64,000 nt of DNA from JADKCZ01 sp963786945 (GTDB taxonomy: Bacteria > Myxococcota > Myxococcia > Myxococcales > Anaeromyxobacteraceae), in NCBI GenBank assembly GCA_963786945.1, contig CAWBAO010000003.1, forward strand, positions 558,001 to 622,000, written 5' to 3'. The position numbers and the translations under genes were made by a program. Within the stretch, counting starts at the first letter, position 1, and the number at the start of each line of letters is the position of its first letter. Below the pieces are notes generated by a model. That model searched no databases and was not told the origin of the DNA. It worked only from the letters and a program-made list of their open reading frames with translations. Shown here piece by piece: positions 42,550 to 59,521 of the stretch.

Positions 42550-45500
42550 ATGCGCGCTCGCACCTTCCAGCCCCTCGCCCTGACGCTGCTGGCCGCGGCC
42601 ATCCTGCCGCTGGCCGGCGACGCCGCCCCCATCGCCGTCCCGCCGGCCTCCCAGGCCCCCTGCTGCAACACCGCCGACCAGATCCCCTCGCCGCCGCCGG
42701 TCGGCGACGAGGCCTTCTTCAACATCCCCGGCGGCGTGCCCAACATCATGATCCTGCTCGACACCTCGGGGTCGATGTTCGGGCTGCCCCAGGACATCAC
42801 CTACCCGGCCTGGTCCGCCGACAACTCCTTCCGCGGCACCTGCAGCGGCCACTGGCTCAACTCCCACACCCCGCTCGACGGCTCGGGCAATGCCGACACC
42901 GCCCGGGCCCCGTTCGACAACGGCTTCAACAACGACGGCGGCACCTACGACACCGTCGACGATCCGACCTGGGGCCTGAAGCGCTGCCAGGCCAAGCAGG
43001 CGCGGCCGGCCGGCGACCGGGCCACCGACTACTGCCTCTTCCGGCCGGACAGCTACTACAAGGCGACGGGCACGGCCAACAGCGCGGGCGGCTGGGACTC
43101 GTCGACCGCCACCGTCTACAACGCCAACCCCTGCGGGGCCATCAGCGCCAACGCGGGGGCCGTCCTGACCAACTACCTGGGGGCCCCGGCCCTGGCCAAC
43201 AACCTGGCCGAGTGCCAGGCCTGCCTGGCGACGGCCGGCTTCTACGTGATGAACCCGCGCCGCCAGACCGGGGCCACCACCTACGCTGCCACCACCAACC
43301 AGGTGGTCTTCGCCGGCTGGTTCCTCAACGCCTTCCCGCCCAAGTACGTGGCGGCCCGCAAGGTGGTGAAGGACCTGGCCCGGCTGGACTCCACCGCCCG
43401 CCCCACCACCGACGTGGTCCGCTTCGGCCTGACCGTCTTCAACGGGAGCACCGCCGCCGGCTACTCCACGGCGCTGCGCGCCGGCGACGGCGGCAAGCTG
43501 GTGGTCCCGGTCGGCCCCAACTGCGACGAGTCCTTCCCCATCAGCCGCACCGCGTTCGCGACCGCCCGCCAGACCTTCATCAACGCCATCAACGCCACCA
43601 CCACGGCCACCAACTGGGCCGACACCCTGTACGTCAACTTCGGCGGCAACACGCCGCTCTCCGAGTCGCTCTTCAACGTCGGCCAGTACTTCAGCAACAC
43701 CGGCTCCGCGGCCCTCTTCACCTCGCTCTTCACCACCAGCTGGAACCGGGCCACCTTCGCCGAGAACGCCGCCGGCGCCGTCAGCGCCTCCTGGGCGGCG
43801 GCCGGCAAGAACCAGCACTCCTTCTGCTGGGCCTGCCAGCAGTCGTCGGTGGTGGTGGTCACCGACGGCGCCCCCAACGAGGACTCGAACCTCCCGGCCT
43901 CGACGACGCCCGCGGTCAACCACGCCAACTTCAACAACGACTTCCGCAAGTGGTCCAACTCCACCGTCGACTGCCCCGGCTGCGGCACCGACCTGTACGG
44001 CTCCCCGGCCAACAGCCTGCACAAGGTGGCCTACTTCATGAGCCAGACCGACCTGCGCCCCGACCTCGCCAACGGCTCGCGGCCCCAGACGGTCTCCACC
44101 TACACCATCAGCTTCGGCATCAACCCGGCGGCCGACGCCGCCTCGGCGGCGGCCGTGACGCTGCTCCAGAAGACCGCCGACCTCGGCCTCGGCATCTTCG
44201 CCAACTCCTCCTCGGCCCAGGAGCTGGCCAACGCGCTCAGCGCCGCCGTCAGCGACGTGGTGGCGCGCGCCACCTCCTTCTCCTCGGCCAACGCCAACTC
44301 GCTGCAGACCTCCAAGACCTCGGGCGTCGACTCCTACCTGGGGCGCTTCCGCCCCACCAACAGCCCGTTCTGGGAGGGGCACCTCTTCGCCGCCGGCATC
44401 TTCGACGAGTTCGGCGAGGGCTGCGACGAGCAGTACGGCACGGCCGGCCAGAAGACCTTCCGTGCGGCCGCTGGTCCGCCCGGAACCCCAACATCGACGG
44501 CGACGAGGATCCGGCCACCGGCAAGGCCATCTGCAAGAGCGCCTACGTCATCGACTCCGAGTGTGATCCCGTCATCGAGGACTCCACCGGCAGCTTCAAG
44601 AAGGGCGCCTTCGACGCCACCACCCACGAGCTCAACTCCACGCCGGACGACGCCCTCCTCTTCTGGGACGCCGGCCGGGTGCTCTCCGATCCGACCAAGG
44701 TCGGCTACAAGTCGGCCGACGAGAGCGCCACCAACGCCCGGACCATCTACACGGTGGTCGACCGCAACGGCGACGGCGCCTTCACCGCCGCCGACGGGGT
44801 GGTGGACTTCACCGCCGCCAACGCCGCGGCCCTGGCCCCGCTCATGAACCTGCCGGCCGCCGCCCAGACCTCGGCCGCCGCCCTGCCCACCGCCGGGACC
44901 CCGGCGGCCATCCCCTGGTGCAACAACTGGCTCAACCGGATCGGCATCTGCGGCCTGGCCCCGCTGCCCGCCTGCCCCAACACCGTGGCCGCCGTCCGCG
45001 CCAAGTGCGCCGAGCACGTCATCAACTTCTACCGCGGCTGGGACGTCATGGACTGGGACGCCGACCACTGCGCCGGCCCGGGCAACTACTACAACACCAA
45101 CGGCTGGGGCTCCTGCACCACCAACCTCCAGTGCGGCGGGACGGCCACCTGCGTCTCCGGGAAGTGCAAGACCAGCGGCTGCGCCGGCGGCGAGCAGCGC
45201 GACCGGGTCAACGACTCGCGCGCCATCAACGCCCAGGAGTTCTGGAAGCTCGGCGACATCTTCCACAGCGCCCCGGTGCTGGTGAAGGCCCCCGCCGACA
45301 AGTTCCGCTGCAAGATCGGCATCGACAACCAGTGCGTGCTGACGCTCTTCTCCGGGCTCGGGGCGTCGGCCCAGAACACCACGCCGCTGGCCACGTACGG
45401 CAGCTTCGACGCCTACGACCAGAACCGCTACGAGAAGCTCAACATCGGCCAGGCGGTGCTGGTCGGCGCCAACGACGGCATGCTCCACGCCTTCGACGCC

Positions 45501-47570
45501 GGCAGCGCCGACACCAGCAAGCCCGCCAACGTCGAGGGCCAGTACCCCATGACCCCCGGGACCGGCAGCGAGCTCTGGGCCTTCGTCCCGCCGGAGATGC
45601 TGCCGCACCTCAAGGACGGCCTGGGGACGCACCAGTACTTCGTCGACGGCAACACCATGGTCCGGGACGTCTGGTACGACAGCAACGCCGACGGGATCAA
45701 GCAGAAGGACGAGTTCAGGACCATCGCGGTCATCAGCGAGCGGGGCGGCGGCACCCACTTCACCGCCCTCGACATCACCGACCGGAACAGCCCCAGGTTC
45801 CTCTGGACCTTCCCGCAGGGCTGCAGCGAGGACTCCAAGCTGGTCGGCCAGACCTGGAGCCTCTTCCCGCCGCGCCCGCCCCCCATCCTGCCGGTCCGCC
45901 TCAAGCTGCCCGCCAGCAGCGGCCGGGATCCGCTGAACCGCGGCTTCGAGGAGCGCTGGGTGGTGGCGCTCAACGGCGGCTACGATCCCACCCTGGTGCG
46001 CGGCCGGGTGGTCTGGCTGGTCGACGCCATCACCGGCAAGGTGCTGTGGCGCTACACCGACGCCGACTTCAAGAAGATGCGCGGGGACACCAAGGCCAGC
46101 ATGCTGCCGGTGGCGGCCACCATCGGCGGGGTGGACATCGGCAAGGCCGACCAGGCCGGCGGCATCCCCGACACCGACGGCTACTTCGACACCCTCACCT
46201 GGGGCGACCTGGGCGGCAACGTCTTCGTGGCCCGCATCCACGAGCCGGGCGAGGTCGACCCGGGCACCGGCCTGGTCACCAACTGGACCGCCGCCCGGAC
46301 CTTCGAGCCCAACCGCAAGGCGGACGACACCCACGCAGCCACCGGGCGCGGCGAGTTCTTCTTCATGACCTCCAACTTCCTCTCCGGCGCCAGCAAGCTC
46401 ATCACCATGCTGGGCAGCGGCAACCAGGAGAAGCTCATGCAGACGGCAAGCAGCTGCGGCCCCGACAACGTGCTGGGCTGCTGCTCCTCGGGCTGCACGG
46501 TGGCCCAGGCCGTGACCGCCACCAGCTACGGCGGCTCGGCCTGCAACCAGGGCGGCACCTTCCAGTGCTCCGGCGGCGCCCTCACCTACACGCCGGCCAC
46601 CACCACCGGGTGCGCGACCGGCTTCACCTGCGGCACCACCGACCAGAAGGTCACGCTCACCTTCAGCTGCGGCGCGGCCGGCTCGCCGGCCCCCATGGTC
46701 GGGCAGGTCACCTGCGGCGCGGACGGCATCTGCACCACCGACGCCCCGTTCACCGCCACCGGCGGGTCGGGCGCCGCCGGCAGCTTCCCCACCACCGTCC
46801 TGGGGAGGCCGCTGCCGCCCAACCGGCAGTTCGCCATCTGGTCCTACGGCAAGGAGGCCTGGAAGCTCTTCAGCGACGCGGCCAGCGCGCTGGCCTTCGA
46901 GAAGAACCGCGCCACCGACGTCCCCTTCACCGGCTGCGGCGGCGCCACCCGCACCTGCCAGCTGATCGAGACCTCCTCGGCCCAGACCGCCGACCTGGGG
47001 GACGGCATGGGGGTGCGCACCACCTGCCGCGACGGCTCGACCAAGTGCTGGGCCGAGGACGCCGACAACGGCTGGATGTACAGCTACGGGAACTGGTGCC
47101 CGCTGGCCAGCTGCACCACGGCCACCTGGACCGACGAGAAGACCGGCTCGGCCCCGGCCGTGTTCCGCGGCTGCACCGAGTGGTCCGGCTTCCGCCCCAC
47201 CGGCGCGAGCTCGAGCGTCGATCCGTGCACGGCCAGCACCGGCAACCCGACCTCGACCCGCTACCGGGCCGACGCCAGGTCCGGGGTGCCTCGCGAGTTC
47301 TGCGGTGTCGAGGGGAGCTACAACGGCCGGCTGGCCTACCTGGCCGGCCAGCAGAAGAACGCCTACGCGCCACCGCAGTCGGGCTCGATCCGGGTGGTGG
47401 TGAACGCCAAGGGGCAGGTGAGCTACTCGACGCTCAAGATCGAGACCGGCTCCCCGGCCGAGAAGCAGAGCCTGGGGACGCGCAGCAGCATCTCGGAGCC
47501 GCTCTACTGGCTGGAGGTGCCGCGCCAGGTCCACACCTGCCGGCACGTCGATCCGACCACCTGCCAGTGA
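42550..47570 (+). CDS. pilY1: PilY1 tip adhesin (one frameshift)
   Basis: Secreted adhesin and priming factor at the pilus tip. The signal peptide MRARTFQPLALTLLAAAILP is followed by a von Willebrand A domain with MIDAS ILLDTSGSMFG. One indel near 44463 changes frame. The C-terminal part is the PilY1 beta-propeller with DRNGDGAFTAAD and DSNADGIKQKDE, EF-hand-like calcium loops, and HDAG-type repeats such as LVGANDGMLHAFDAGSAD. Two Cys-rich inserts lie near 45110-45200 and 46450-46740. About 1673 residues, unusually large. Its stop is 8 nt before a strong hairpin shared with pilR. Confidence 0.88.
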
Positions 47571-47589
47571 GCCGGACGGCGGGGGAGGC

Positions 47590-48963
<1,374 letters not shown>

Positions 48964-48974
48964 GCGCGCCGATC

Positions 48975-50592
48975 CTACCCCGGCTGGCTGGCCGCCGGGG
49001 GCAGCCGCACCGTGAACCGTGCCCCCTCGCCCGGGGTCGAGTCCACCGTCAGCGACCCGCCGTGCGCGTCCACGATCCGGTGGACGGTGGCGAGCCCGAG
49101 CCCGGTCCCCTCCGGCTTGGTGGTGAAGAAGGGGGTGAAGAGCAGGGCCTGGTCGGCCAGGGCGATGCCCGAGCCGTCGTCCTCGACCACCAGCTCGGAG
49201 CCGCCGTCGGCCAGCGGCCGGCAGGCCACCCGCACCCGGCCGCGGACCCGCCCCGGCTCGCCGAGGGCCGGCAGGGCCTGCGCCGCGTTGAGGAGGAGGT
49301 TCCAGAGCACCTGCCGGACCTGGTCGGGGTCGCCGGTGGCCGGCGCCGGCTCCAGCTCCGGCCTCAGCGTCGACGCCGTCGGCGGCGGGGTCGTGGTGGA
49401 AGGCCTCGAGCGCCTCGGCCACCACCGCGGCGAGGTCGAAGCGCTCGCGCCGCGGGGGGGCCGGCCGCGCGAAGGCCAGGAACTCCGTCACCAGGTGCTC
49501 CAGCCGCCCGCCCTCGCGCAGCACGATGTCGAGGAGGCGGCGGTCCTCCGAGCCGAGCAGGGCGCCGCGCAGCAGCTCCACCGAGCCCATCATCGAGGCC
49601 AGCGGGTTGCGCAGCTCGTGCGCCAGGCCGGCGGCCAGCTGGCCGAGGTCGGCCAGGCGCTCCGAGCGGGCCACCCGCTCCTCCATGGCCCGCAGCTGGG
49701 TCAGGTCCTGGAAGATCACGGCGGTCCCGAACGCCGCCCCCTGGCGCCCCAGCAGCGGGAAGGTGGAGTAGCCGAGCCGCAGCCGGGTCTGGTCCGGGCG
49801 GACCACGTCGGTCTCGCCGCGGGCCGTGTCGATGTGGAAGGCGCCCAGCCAGGACTCGGCGCTCCCGCCCATCAGGTCCCGCCAGGAGACGCCCAGCATC
49901 TGCTCGCCGGCCCGGTTGAGGAAGGTGACCCGCCCGTCGGCGTCGATGGTCAGCAGCCCGGAGGTGACCGACTGCACGATCGACTCGTGCAGGGCGGTGA
50001 TGGTGGCCAGCTCGCTCTCGCGCTCGGCCAGCCGCTCGTCGGAGCGGCGCAGCTGCTCCGAGAGGTAGCCGGCCAGGACGGCGGTGGCCGCGAAGGCCCC
50101 GGCGTGCACGAAGATCAGCGTCCACGGCACCGGGGCCGGGCCATGGGCGGTGAGCACCTCCATCCCCACGTAGGCGACCAGGGCCAGCCCCAGCGCCGTC
50201 AAGGCCCCGCGGCGGAAGAGCAGGATGCTGCCGTTGACGATGCCGAGCGAGTACATGAAGACGAAGACGCTCTCGGCCTGCCCGGTGAGGGCGACCACCG
50301 CGGTGGCGGTGGCCACGTCGAAGACCAGCTGGGCGTAGGCCAGCGGCACCAGGGCCCGCTCCAGGCGCAGCCACCAGGCCGAGACCAGCGACGCCAGGTA
50401 GGTGCCGACGACCAGGCCGTAGAGGGCCGAGGTGATGACCCCGTCGTCGGTGGCCCGCCAGCTGGCGATGACCGTGCCGCCCAGCAGCACCGTCACCGAG
50501 ACGATGCGGAAGAGCGTGAGCCAGAGCAGCTTCTTGTCGAGGCCGGCTTCGGCGGCGGCCTCGGACCGCACCCCGGCGGCTGGAGTGGTCAT
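48975..50592 (-). CDS. pilS: Membrane sensor kinase PilS (one frameshift)
   Basis: Senses pilin in the inner membrane and phosphorylates PilR, as known in Pseudomonas. It has six hydrophobic helices in the first 180 residues, a PAS domain (about 205-310), HisKA LAHELRNPLASMMG and, after an indel near 49360, an ATPase domain with WNLLLNAAQALPAL, VEDDGSGIALAD and FTPFFTTKPEGTGLGLA. The stop is at 48975. About 539 residues. Between pilC (6 nt) and pilR. Six helices plus PAS sets it apart from the simpler PilS2-like kinase at 32597. Confidence 0.9.
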
Positions 50593-50598
50593 GCGCCG

Positions 50599-51858
50599 CT
50601 ACTTGATCGCGCTCGCCATGGTGAAGATGGGGAGGTACATGGCGATCATGAAGTACCCGACGGTGCCGCCGAGGAAGACCATCATCAGCGGCTCGATGGC
50701 CGAGGTGAGCGCGCCGACCGCCACGTCGACCTCGTCGTCGTAGAAGTCGGCGATCTTGCCGAGCATCTGGTCCATGGCGCCGGTGGCCTCGCCGACGCCG
50801 ATCATCTGCACCACCATGGGCGGGAAGACGCCGGTCTCGGCCAGCGGGCCGGCGATGTTCTTGCCCTCCGAGATCTTGGTCCGCACGAAGAGGATGGCGT
50901 CCTCGACGGTCCGGTTGCCCGCCGACTTGGCCACGATCTCCAGCGCGTCGAGGATGGGGACGCCCGAGGAGAGCATGGTCCCCAGCGTCCGCGTGAAGCG
51001 GGCCACCGCCACCTTGCGGATGAGCGGGCCGAACATGGGCGTCTTGAGCACGAAGGCGTGCCACAGCTCCTGCCCCCGGCCCTTGGCGATCCAGGCCTTG
51101 AAGGCCACGAAGAGGCCGGCGGGGATCCCGACGATGAGGTACCAGTAGCGGCGGAAGCCGTAGGAGAGGTCGATGAGGAACTGGGTCGGCGCCGGGAGCG
51201 AGCCGCCCATGTCCTTGAACATCTTCTCGAAGGTGGGGACCACGAAGGCGATGAGGATCAGCACCACGCCGACGGCCACGCTGAGCACGATGCTCGGGTA
51301 GACCATGGCGCCGCGCACCCGCCGCGCCAGCTTGTCGTTCTTCTCGATGTAGGCGCCCAGCCGCTGCAGGATGGTGTCGAGGATGCCGCCGATCTCGCCG
51401 GCGCGGACCAGCTGCACGAAGAGGACGTCGAAGACCTTGGGGTGCTCGGAGAGCGCGTCGGCGAAGGTCGAGCCCGACTCGACCCGGGACTTCACGTCCA
51501 GCAGCACGCCGCGGAAGGTGGCGTTGTCGTTCTGGGTGCCGATGATCTCGAGTGCCTGGACCAGCGGCAGGCCGGCGTCGATCATCACCGAGAACTGGCG
51601 GGTGAAGACCAGGATGTCCTTGGTGCCGACCCCTCCGCCGATCCGGGGCAGGCGCAGCTGGCGCGGCTTCTTCTTCACCTTGACCGGCTCGATGCCCATC
51701 TGGCGCAGGCGGGCCTCGACGGCCGCCGCGTCCTGGGCCTCGATCTCGCCGGAGCGCACCTCGCCCTGCTTGGTCTTGCCCGACCACTTCCAGACCGGCG
51801 TCTTCTGGACCGGGGTGGCGACCTTGGTCTTCTGTGCGACGGCTGCAGCCTGGGCCAT
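50599..51858 (-). CDS. pilC: Type IV pilus platform protein PilC
   Basis: Inner-membrane platform that transfers motion from PilB and PilT to pilin. Two GspF/T2SF domains (about residues 85-210 and 285-410) each with the pattern FTRQFSVMIDAGLPLVQALE and FTRTLGTMLSSGVPILDALE, and three helices (such as VAVGVVLILIAFVVPTFEKM). 419 residues, unbroken and typical. It follows pilT by 74 nt and precedes pilS. Confidence 0.96.
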   Translation of the reverse strand: MAQAAAVAQKTKVATPVQKTPVWKWSGKTKQGEVRSGEIEAQDAAAVEARLRQMGIEPVKVKKKPRQLRLPRIGGGVGTKDILVFTRQFSVMIDAGLPLVQALEIIGTQNDNATFRGVLLDVKSRVESGSTFADALSEHPKVFDVLFVQLVRAGEIGGILDTILQRLGAYIEKNDKLARRVRGAMVYPSIVLSVAVGVVLILIAFVVPTFEKMFKDMGGSLPAPTQFLIDLSYGFRRYWYLIVGIPAGLFVAFKAWIAKGRGQELWHAFVLKTPMFGPLIRKVAVARFTRTLGTMLSSGVPILDALEIVAKSAGNRTVEDAILFVRTKISEGKNIAGPLAETGVFPPMVVQMIGVGEATGAMDQMLGKIADFYDDEVDVAVGALTSAIEPLMMVFLGGTVGYFMIAMYLPIFTMASAIK

Positions 51859-51932
51859 GTACGCCTCGTGAGTTCTGGGCAGCCGATCCTAGCGCGGCCC
51901 CGCCCCCCGGTCGAAATTCCAGCGGCTCGGCG

Positions 51933-53046
51933 TCACCTCGCCGCCGCAGGGCCCTGCGGCGCCCCGGGGCGCGGCGTGCCGTGCCCGCTGGCGACCAGGT
52001 TCTTCAGCTCCTCCTGGTCGGAGGAGCGGTTGAGCGCCTCCTCCATGGTGATGAGCCGCCTGGCCACGGCGGCGGCCAGGCTCTGGTTGAAGGTCTGCAT
52101 GCCGAACTTGTTCTGGCCGACCTGCATCTGCGAGTAGATCTGGTGGACCTTGTCCTCGCGGATGAGGTTCCGGATGGCCGGGTTGGGGACCATCACCTCG
52201 ACGATGAGCACGCGGCCCGCGCCGGTGGCCTTGGGCAGGAGGTTCTGGGTGAGCACGCCCTCCAGCACGAAGGAGAGCTGGGCGCGGACCTGCGGCTGCT
52301 GGTAGGGCGGGAAGACGTCGATGATGCGGTTGATGGTCTGCACCGCGCTGTTGGTGTGCAGCGTGGCGAAGGCGAGGTGGCCGGTCTCGGAGATCACCAG
52401 CGCGGCCTCGATCGTCTCCAGGTCGCGCATCTCGCCGATGAGCACCACGTCCGGGTCCTGGCGGAGGATGTACTTGAGCGCCTTCTTGAAGCTCTGGGTG
52501 TCGGCGCCGACCTCGCGCTGGTTCACCACGCAGTTCTTGTGCGGGTGCAGGTACTCGATGGGGTCCTCGATCGTGAGGATGTGCTCGTGCCGGTCGGTGT
52601 TGATCTTGTCGATGATCGACGGCCAGCGTGGTCGACTTGCCCGAGCCGGTCGGGCCGGTCACCAGCACCAGGCCGCGCGGCTTCTTCGCCAGGTCGGCGA
52701 CGATCGGGGGCAGCCCCAGCTCGTTGAAGGTGAGGATCTTGAAGGGGATGGTGCGGAAGGCGCCGGCCACCGCGCCGCGCTGCATGAAGATGTTGGCGCG
52801 GAAGCGCGACAGGCCCTTCACGCCGAAGGAGAGGTCGAGCTCGTTCTCCTCCTCGAACTTGTGCTTCTGGGCGTCGGTGAGGATCGAGTAGCAGAGCTGC
52901 TTGGTGTCGACCGGCGTGAGCGGCGGCGTCTTGAGCGGCACCAGCTTGCCGTCGATGCGCAGCTGGGGCGGCGAGCCGGTGGTGATGTGGAGGTCGGAGG
53001 CCCCCTTCTCGACCATCGCCTTGAGGAGCTGGTGCAGGTTGGCCAT
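51933..53046 (-). CDS. pilT: Pilus retraction ATPase PilT (one frameshift)
   Basis: Hexameric cytoplasmic ATPase that powers pilus retraction and twitching. It begins MANLHQLLKAMVEKGASDLH; Walker A GPTGSGKSTTLA follows. A single inserted base near 52620 then changes frame. After it the protein continues with DPIEYLH (Asp box), Walker B VLIGEMRDLETI, the His box HTNSAVQTINRI and AIRNLIRED, the family C-terminal motif needed for retraction. About 370 residues. Starts 17 nt after pilB. Confidence 0.92.
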
Positions 53047-53063
53047 GTGGTCTCCGGGAGGGC

Positions 53064-54778
<1,715 letters not shown>

Positions 54779-54820
54779 GTGTCGTGTTCCCCGCTCTTCT
54801 CGATGGTGTGGAAGGAGAGG

Positions 54821-54850
54821 ACGTTAGCAGCGGCGGCGCGGGAGGGTCAA
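54821..54850 (-). promoter_or_regulatory. Candidate sigma-70 promoter of pilB-T-C-S-R
   Basis: On the minus strand TTGACC (54850-54845) and TAACGT (54826-54821) stand 18 bp apart. The start would lie about 36 nt before the pilB ATG. The only such pair in this 142-nt gap, which otherwise holds the ribF terminator. Confidence 0.45.
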
Positions 54851-54871
54851 GGCGACGACCCCGCCTCTCCC

Positions 54872-54895
54872 CCCGGATTTCCAAGGAAAATCGGG
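54872..54895 (-). terminator. Hairpin after ribF
   Basis: Arms CCC-GATTT and AAATC-GGG with one bulged base, around CCAAGG, 26-49 nt past the ribF stop on the minus strand. No T run. It separates ribF from the pilB promoter. Confidence 0.45.
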
Positions 54896-54920
54896 CGCGG
54901 GGCGCGCCGGTGCCGGCCGC

Positions 54921-55877
54921 TCACCCCGGCGCGCCGAGCAGCGTCCGGGCCCGCTCCGCGTCGAGGGCGATCTGCGCCCGCAGGGCCTCCACCGAGGGGA
55001 AGCGCCGCTCCTCGCGCAGGCGCGCCACCAGCGAGAGGCGGAGCGCCTCCCCGTAGAGATCGCGCCCGTCGAAGTCGAAGAGGTGGACCTCGGCGGTGAC
55101 CTGCCCGGACCCGTCCACGGTGGGCTTGACCCCGACGTTGCAGACCCCGGCGTGCGCCGCCGCCCCGGCCGCTCCCGGGCGGCCGCCGCCGAGGCGGGCC
55201 CGCACCGCGTAGACGCCGCGGGCCGGCAGCAGCGCGGCGGTGGCGAGGTTGGCGGTGGCGAAGCCGAGGCCGCGCCCGCGCCCCGCCCCGCGCACCACCG
55301 CGCCGTCCAGGTCGTAGGGGCGCCCCAGCAGCAGCGCCGCCCCCTCGACGTTCCCCTCCAGCAGGAACTCGCGGATCTTGGTGGAGGAGACGGTGAGGCC
55401 GCCCTCGGCCACCGGCTCGATCACCTGCAGGTCGAGGCCGTGGCCGGCCAGCAGCGGGCGCAGCGCCTCGACCCGGGCCCGCTCGTGACCCGCGGTGAAG
55501 TCCCAGCCCACCACCACCTCGCGGACGCCGAGGGGGACGAGGTCGCGCTCCACGAAGCCGGCGGCGGGCGTGGCGGCGTAGGCCAGGTCGAAGGGCTGCA
55601 CCACCGTGGCCTCGACGCCGGCGGCCTCCAGCAGCTCGAGCTTGCGCGCCAGCGAGGTGAGGAGCGGCGGCGCCAGCTGCGGCCGGAGCACGCGGACCGG
55701 GTGCGGCTCGAAGGTGAGCACCCCGACCGCCGCGCCCCGGCCCCCCGCCAGCGCCCGGGCGCGGGCCAGCAGCGCCCGGTGGCCGAGGTGGACGCCGTCG
55801 AAGTTGCCGATGGCCACGGCGCCGCCGCGCAGGACGCCGCTGGCGGCCGCCGCCTCGATGGACTGGAACCGGCGCAT
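54921..55877 (-). CDS. ribF: Bifunctional riboflavin kinase / FAD synthetase
   Basis: Makes FMN and FAD in the cytoplasm. N-terminal FAD synthetase domain with GNFDGVHLGHRALL (nucleotide-binding HxGH motif, about residues 24-37) and later SSTKIREFLLEGNV; the riboflavin kinase domain has GRGLGFATANL (PTAN-like, here ATAN) and NVGVKPTVDG and VHLFDFDGRDLYGE. 318 residues, unbroken. The gene is separated from pilB by 142 nt holding a terminator and a promoter. Confidence 0.94.
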   Translation of the reverse strand: MRRFQSIEAAAASGVLRGGAVAIGNFDGVHLGHRALLARARALAGGRGAAVGVLTFEPHPVRVLRPQLAPPLLTSLARKLELLEAAGVEATVVQPFDLAYAATPAAGFVERDLVPLGVREVVVGWDFTAGHERARVEALRPLLAGHGLDLQVIEPVAEGGLTVSSTKIREFLLEGNVEGAALLLGRPYDLDGAVVRGAGRGRGLGFATANLATAALLPARGVYAVRARLGGGRPGAAGAAAHAGVCNVGVKPTVDGSGQVTAEVHLFDFDGRDLYGEALRLSLVARLREERRFPSVEALRAQIALDAERARTLLGAPG

Positions 55878-55996
55878 GCCCGGAACAGATAGGCCCGCCG
55901 GCGGGGTGGCGTCAAACCGGCCGCGCCGGGCGGGGCGCAGCGGCCCCGGGCCGGATTCTTGCGGCCCGGGCCCGGCGGCCGTATGCCAGGCCCGCC

Positions 55997-56301
55997 ATGG
56001 CGCTCCACACCGCACTCGCCCTCTCCACCGTCCTCGCCGCCGCCTACCTCGCCTTCGCCTCGTCCTCGCGCCTGCTCGCCGGCGTCGCGCTGCTGGCCGG
56101 CGCCCTGGAGCTCTCGCTGGCGCTCGGCTGGCTGCGGCTGGCGGTCCACGGCGCCAACCTCTCGCTGGCGCTGGGGGTGGCCATCGCGCTCCCGGCGCTG
56201 GTGCTCTGGTGGCGGGGCGGCGGCAAGGGGCCGCTCTCGGCCGCCGCCGTGCTGGCCTTCATCGGCCTGCTGCAGACCGCGCTGGCGGTGCTGGCGCGGG
56301 T

Positions 56302-56305
<4 letters not shown>
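55997..56305 (+). CDS. Small membrane protein of unknown function
   Basis: 102 residues with three or four hydrophobic helices and little else: about 5-22, 25-45, 50-70 and 80-100. No signal for any family. It begins MALHTALALSTVLAAAYLAF. It is divergent from ribF, 119 nt away, and its stop lies in the same CTAG as the acnA stop (56302-56305). An open frame of this kind in GC-rich DNA can be chance, but the hydrophobic pattern and clean convergent stop support a real gene. Confidence 0.5.
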
Positions 56306-59043
<2,738 letters not shown>

Positions 59044-59063
59044 GTGCCCCTCCTCGACTCCCG

Positions 59064-59408
59064 CTAGAAGCTGAAGCGATCGACCACGCCGCGCGACCAC
59101 TCGAGGATGGTCGGCCAGCCGACCACGGCGTCGAGCGCCGCCTCGGCCTCGCCGAGCGCCACCTTCTGCTCCACCACGCTGGCAGAACAGGCGACCAGCC
59201 GGGCCCCTTCCCGCCGCGCCTGCTGGAGCAGCCCCGCCGGCTCGTCCGCCTCGCCGTCGTGCGCAGCCACCACCGCCGCCACCGCCGGGCCGGTGAGGAA
59301 GACGTCGACGCGCTGGTCCATGGCGACCGCCGCCAGGGCGCAGGCGCCGGCGGCGCGGAGGGCCCCGGGCGCGGCGCTCTGGACGAAGACCACGGTGCGG
59401 CCGGTCAT
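59064..59408 (-). CDS. DsrE/DsrF-like small protein
   Basis: 114 residues resembling DsrE/F/YchN proteins, which move sulfur or act as small trimers: MTGRTVVFVQSAAPGALRAA, then MDQRVDVFLTGPAVAAV, an LVACSASVVEQ segment with one Cys and a final WPTILEWSRGVVDRF. A single Cys would limit sulfur relay. It starts just upstream of acnA on the same strand, 20 nt apart, so probably cotranscribed; an iron-sulfur link with aconitase is possible but speculative. Confidence 0.6.
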   Translation of the reverse strand: MTGRTVVFVQSAAPGALRAAGACALAAVAMDQRVDVFLTGPAVAAVVAAHDGEADEPAGLLQQARREGARLVACSASVVEQKVALGEAEAALDAVVGWPTILEWSRGVVDRFSF

Positions 59409-59521
59409 GTGCCCCTTGTAGCCGACCCCCCCGGCGGCGTCACCACGCCCCCCGCCCGGGCCGGCCTCCGGCCGATCCGGTTTTCCCGGGCTTTTCGCGT
59501 GTGCTATGCGTCCCCGGCCCT

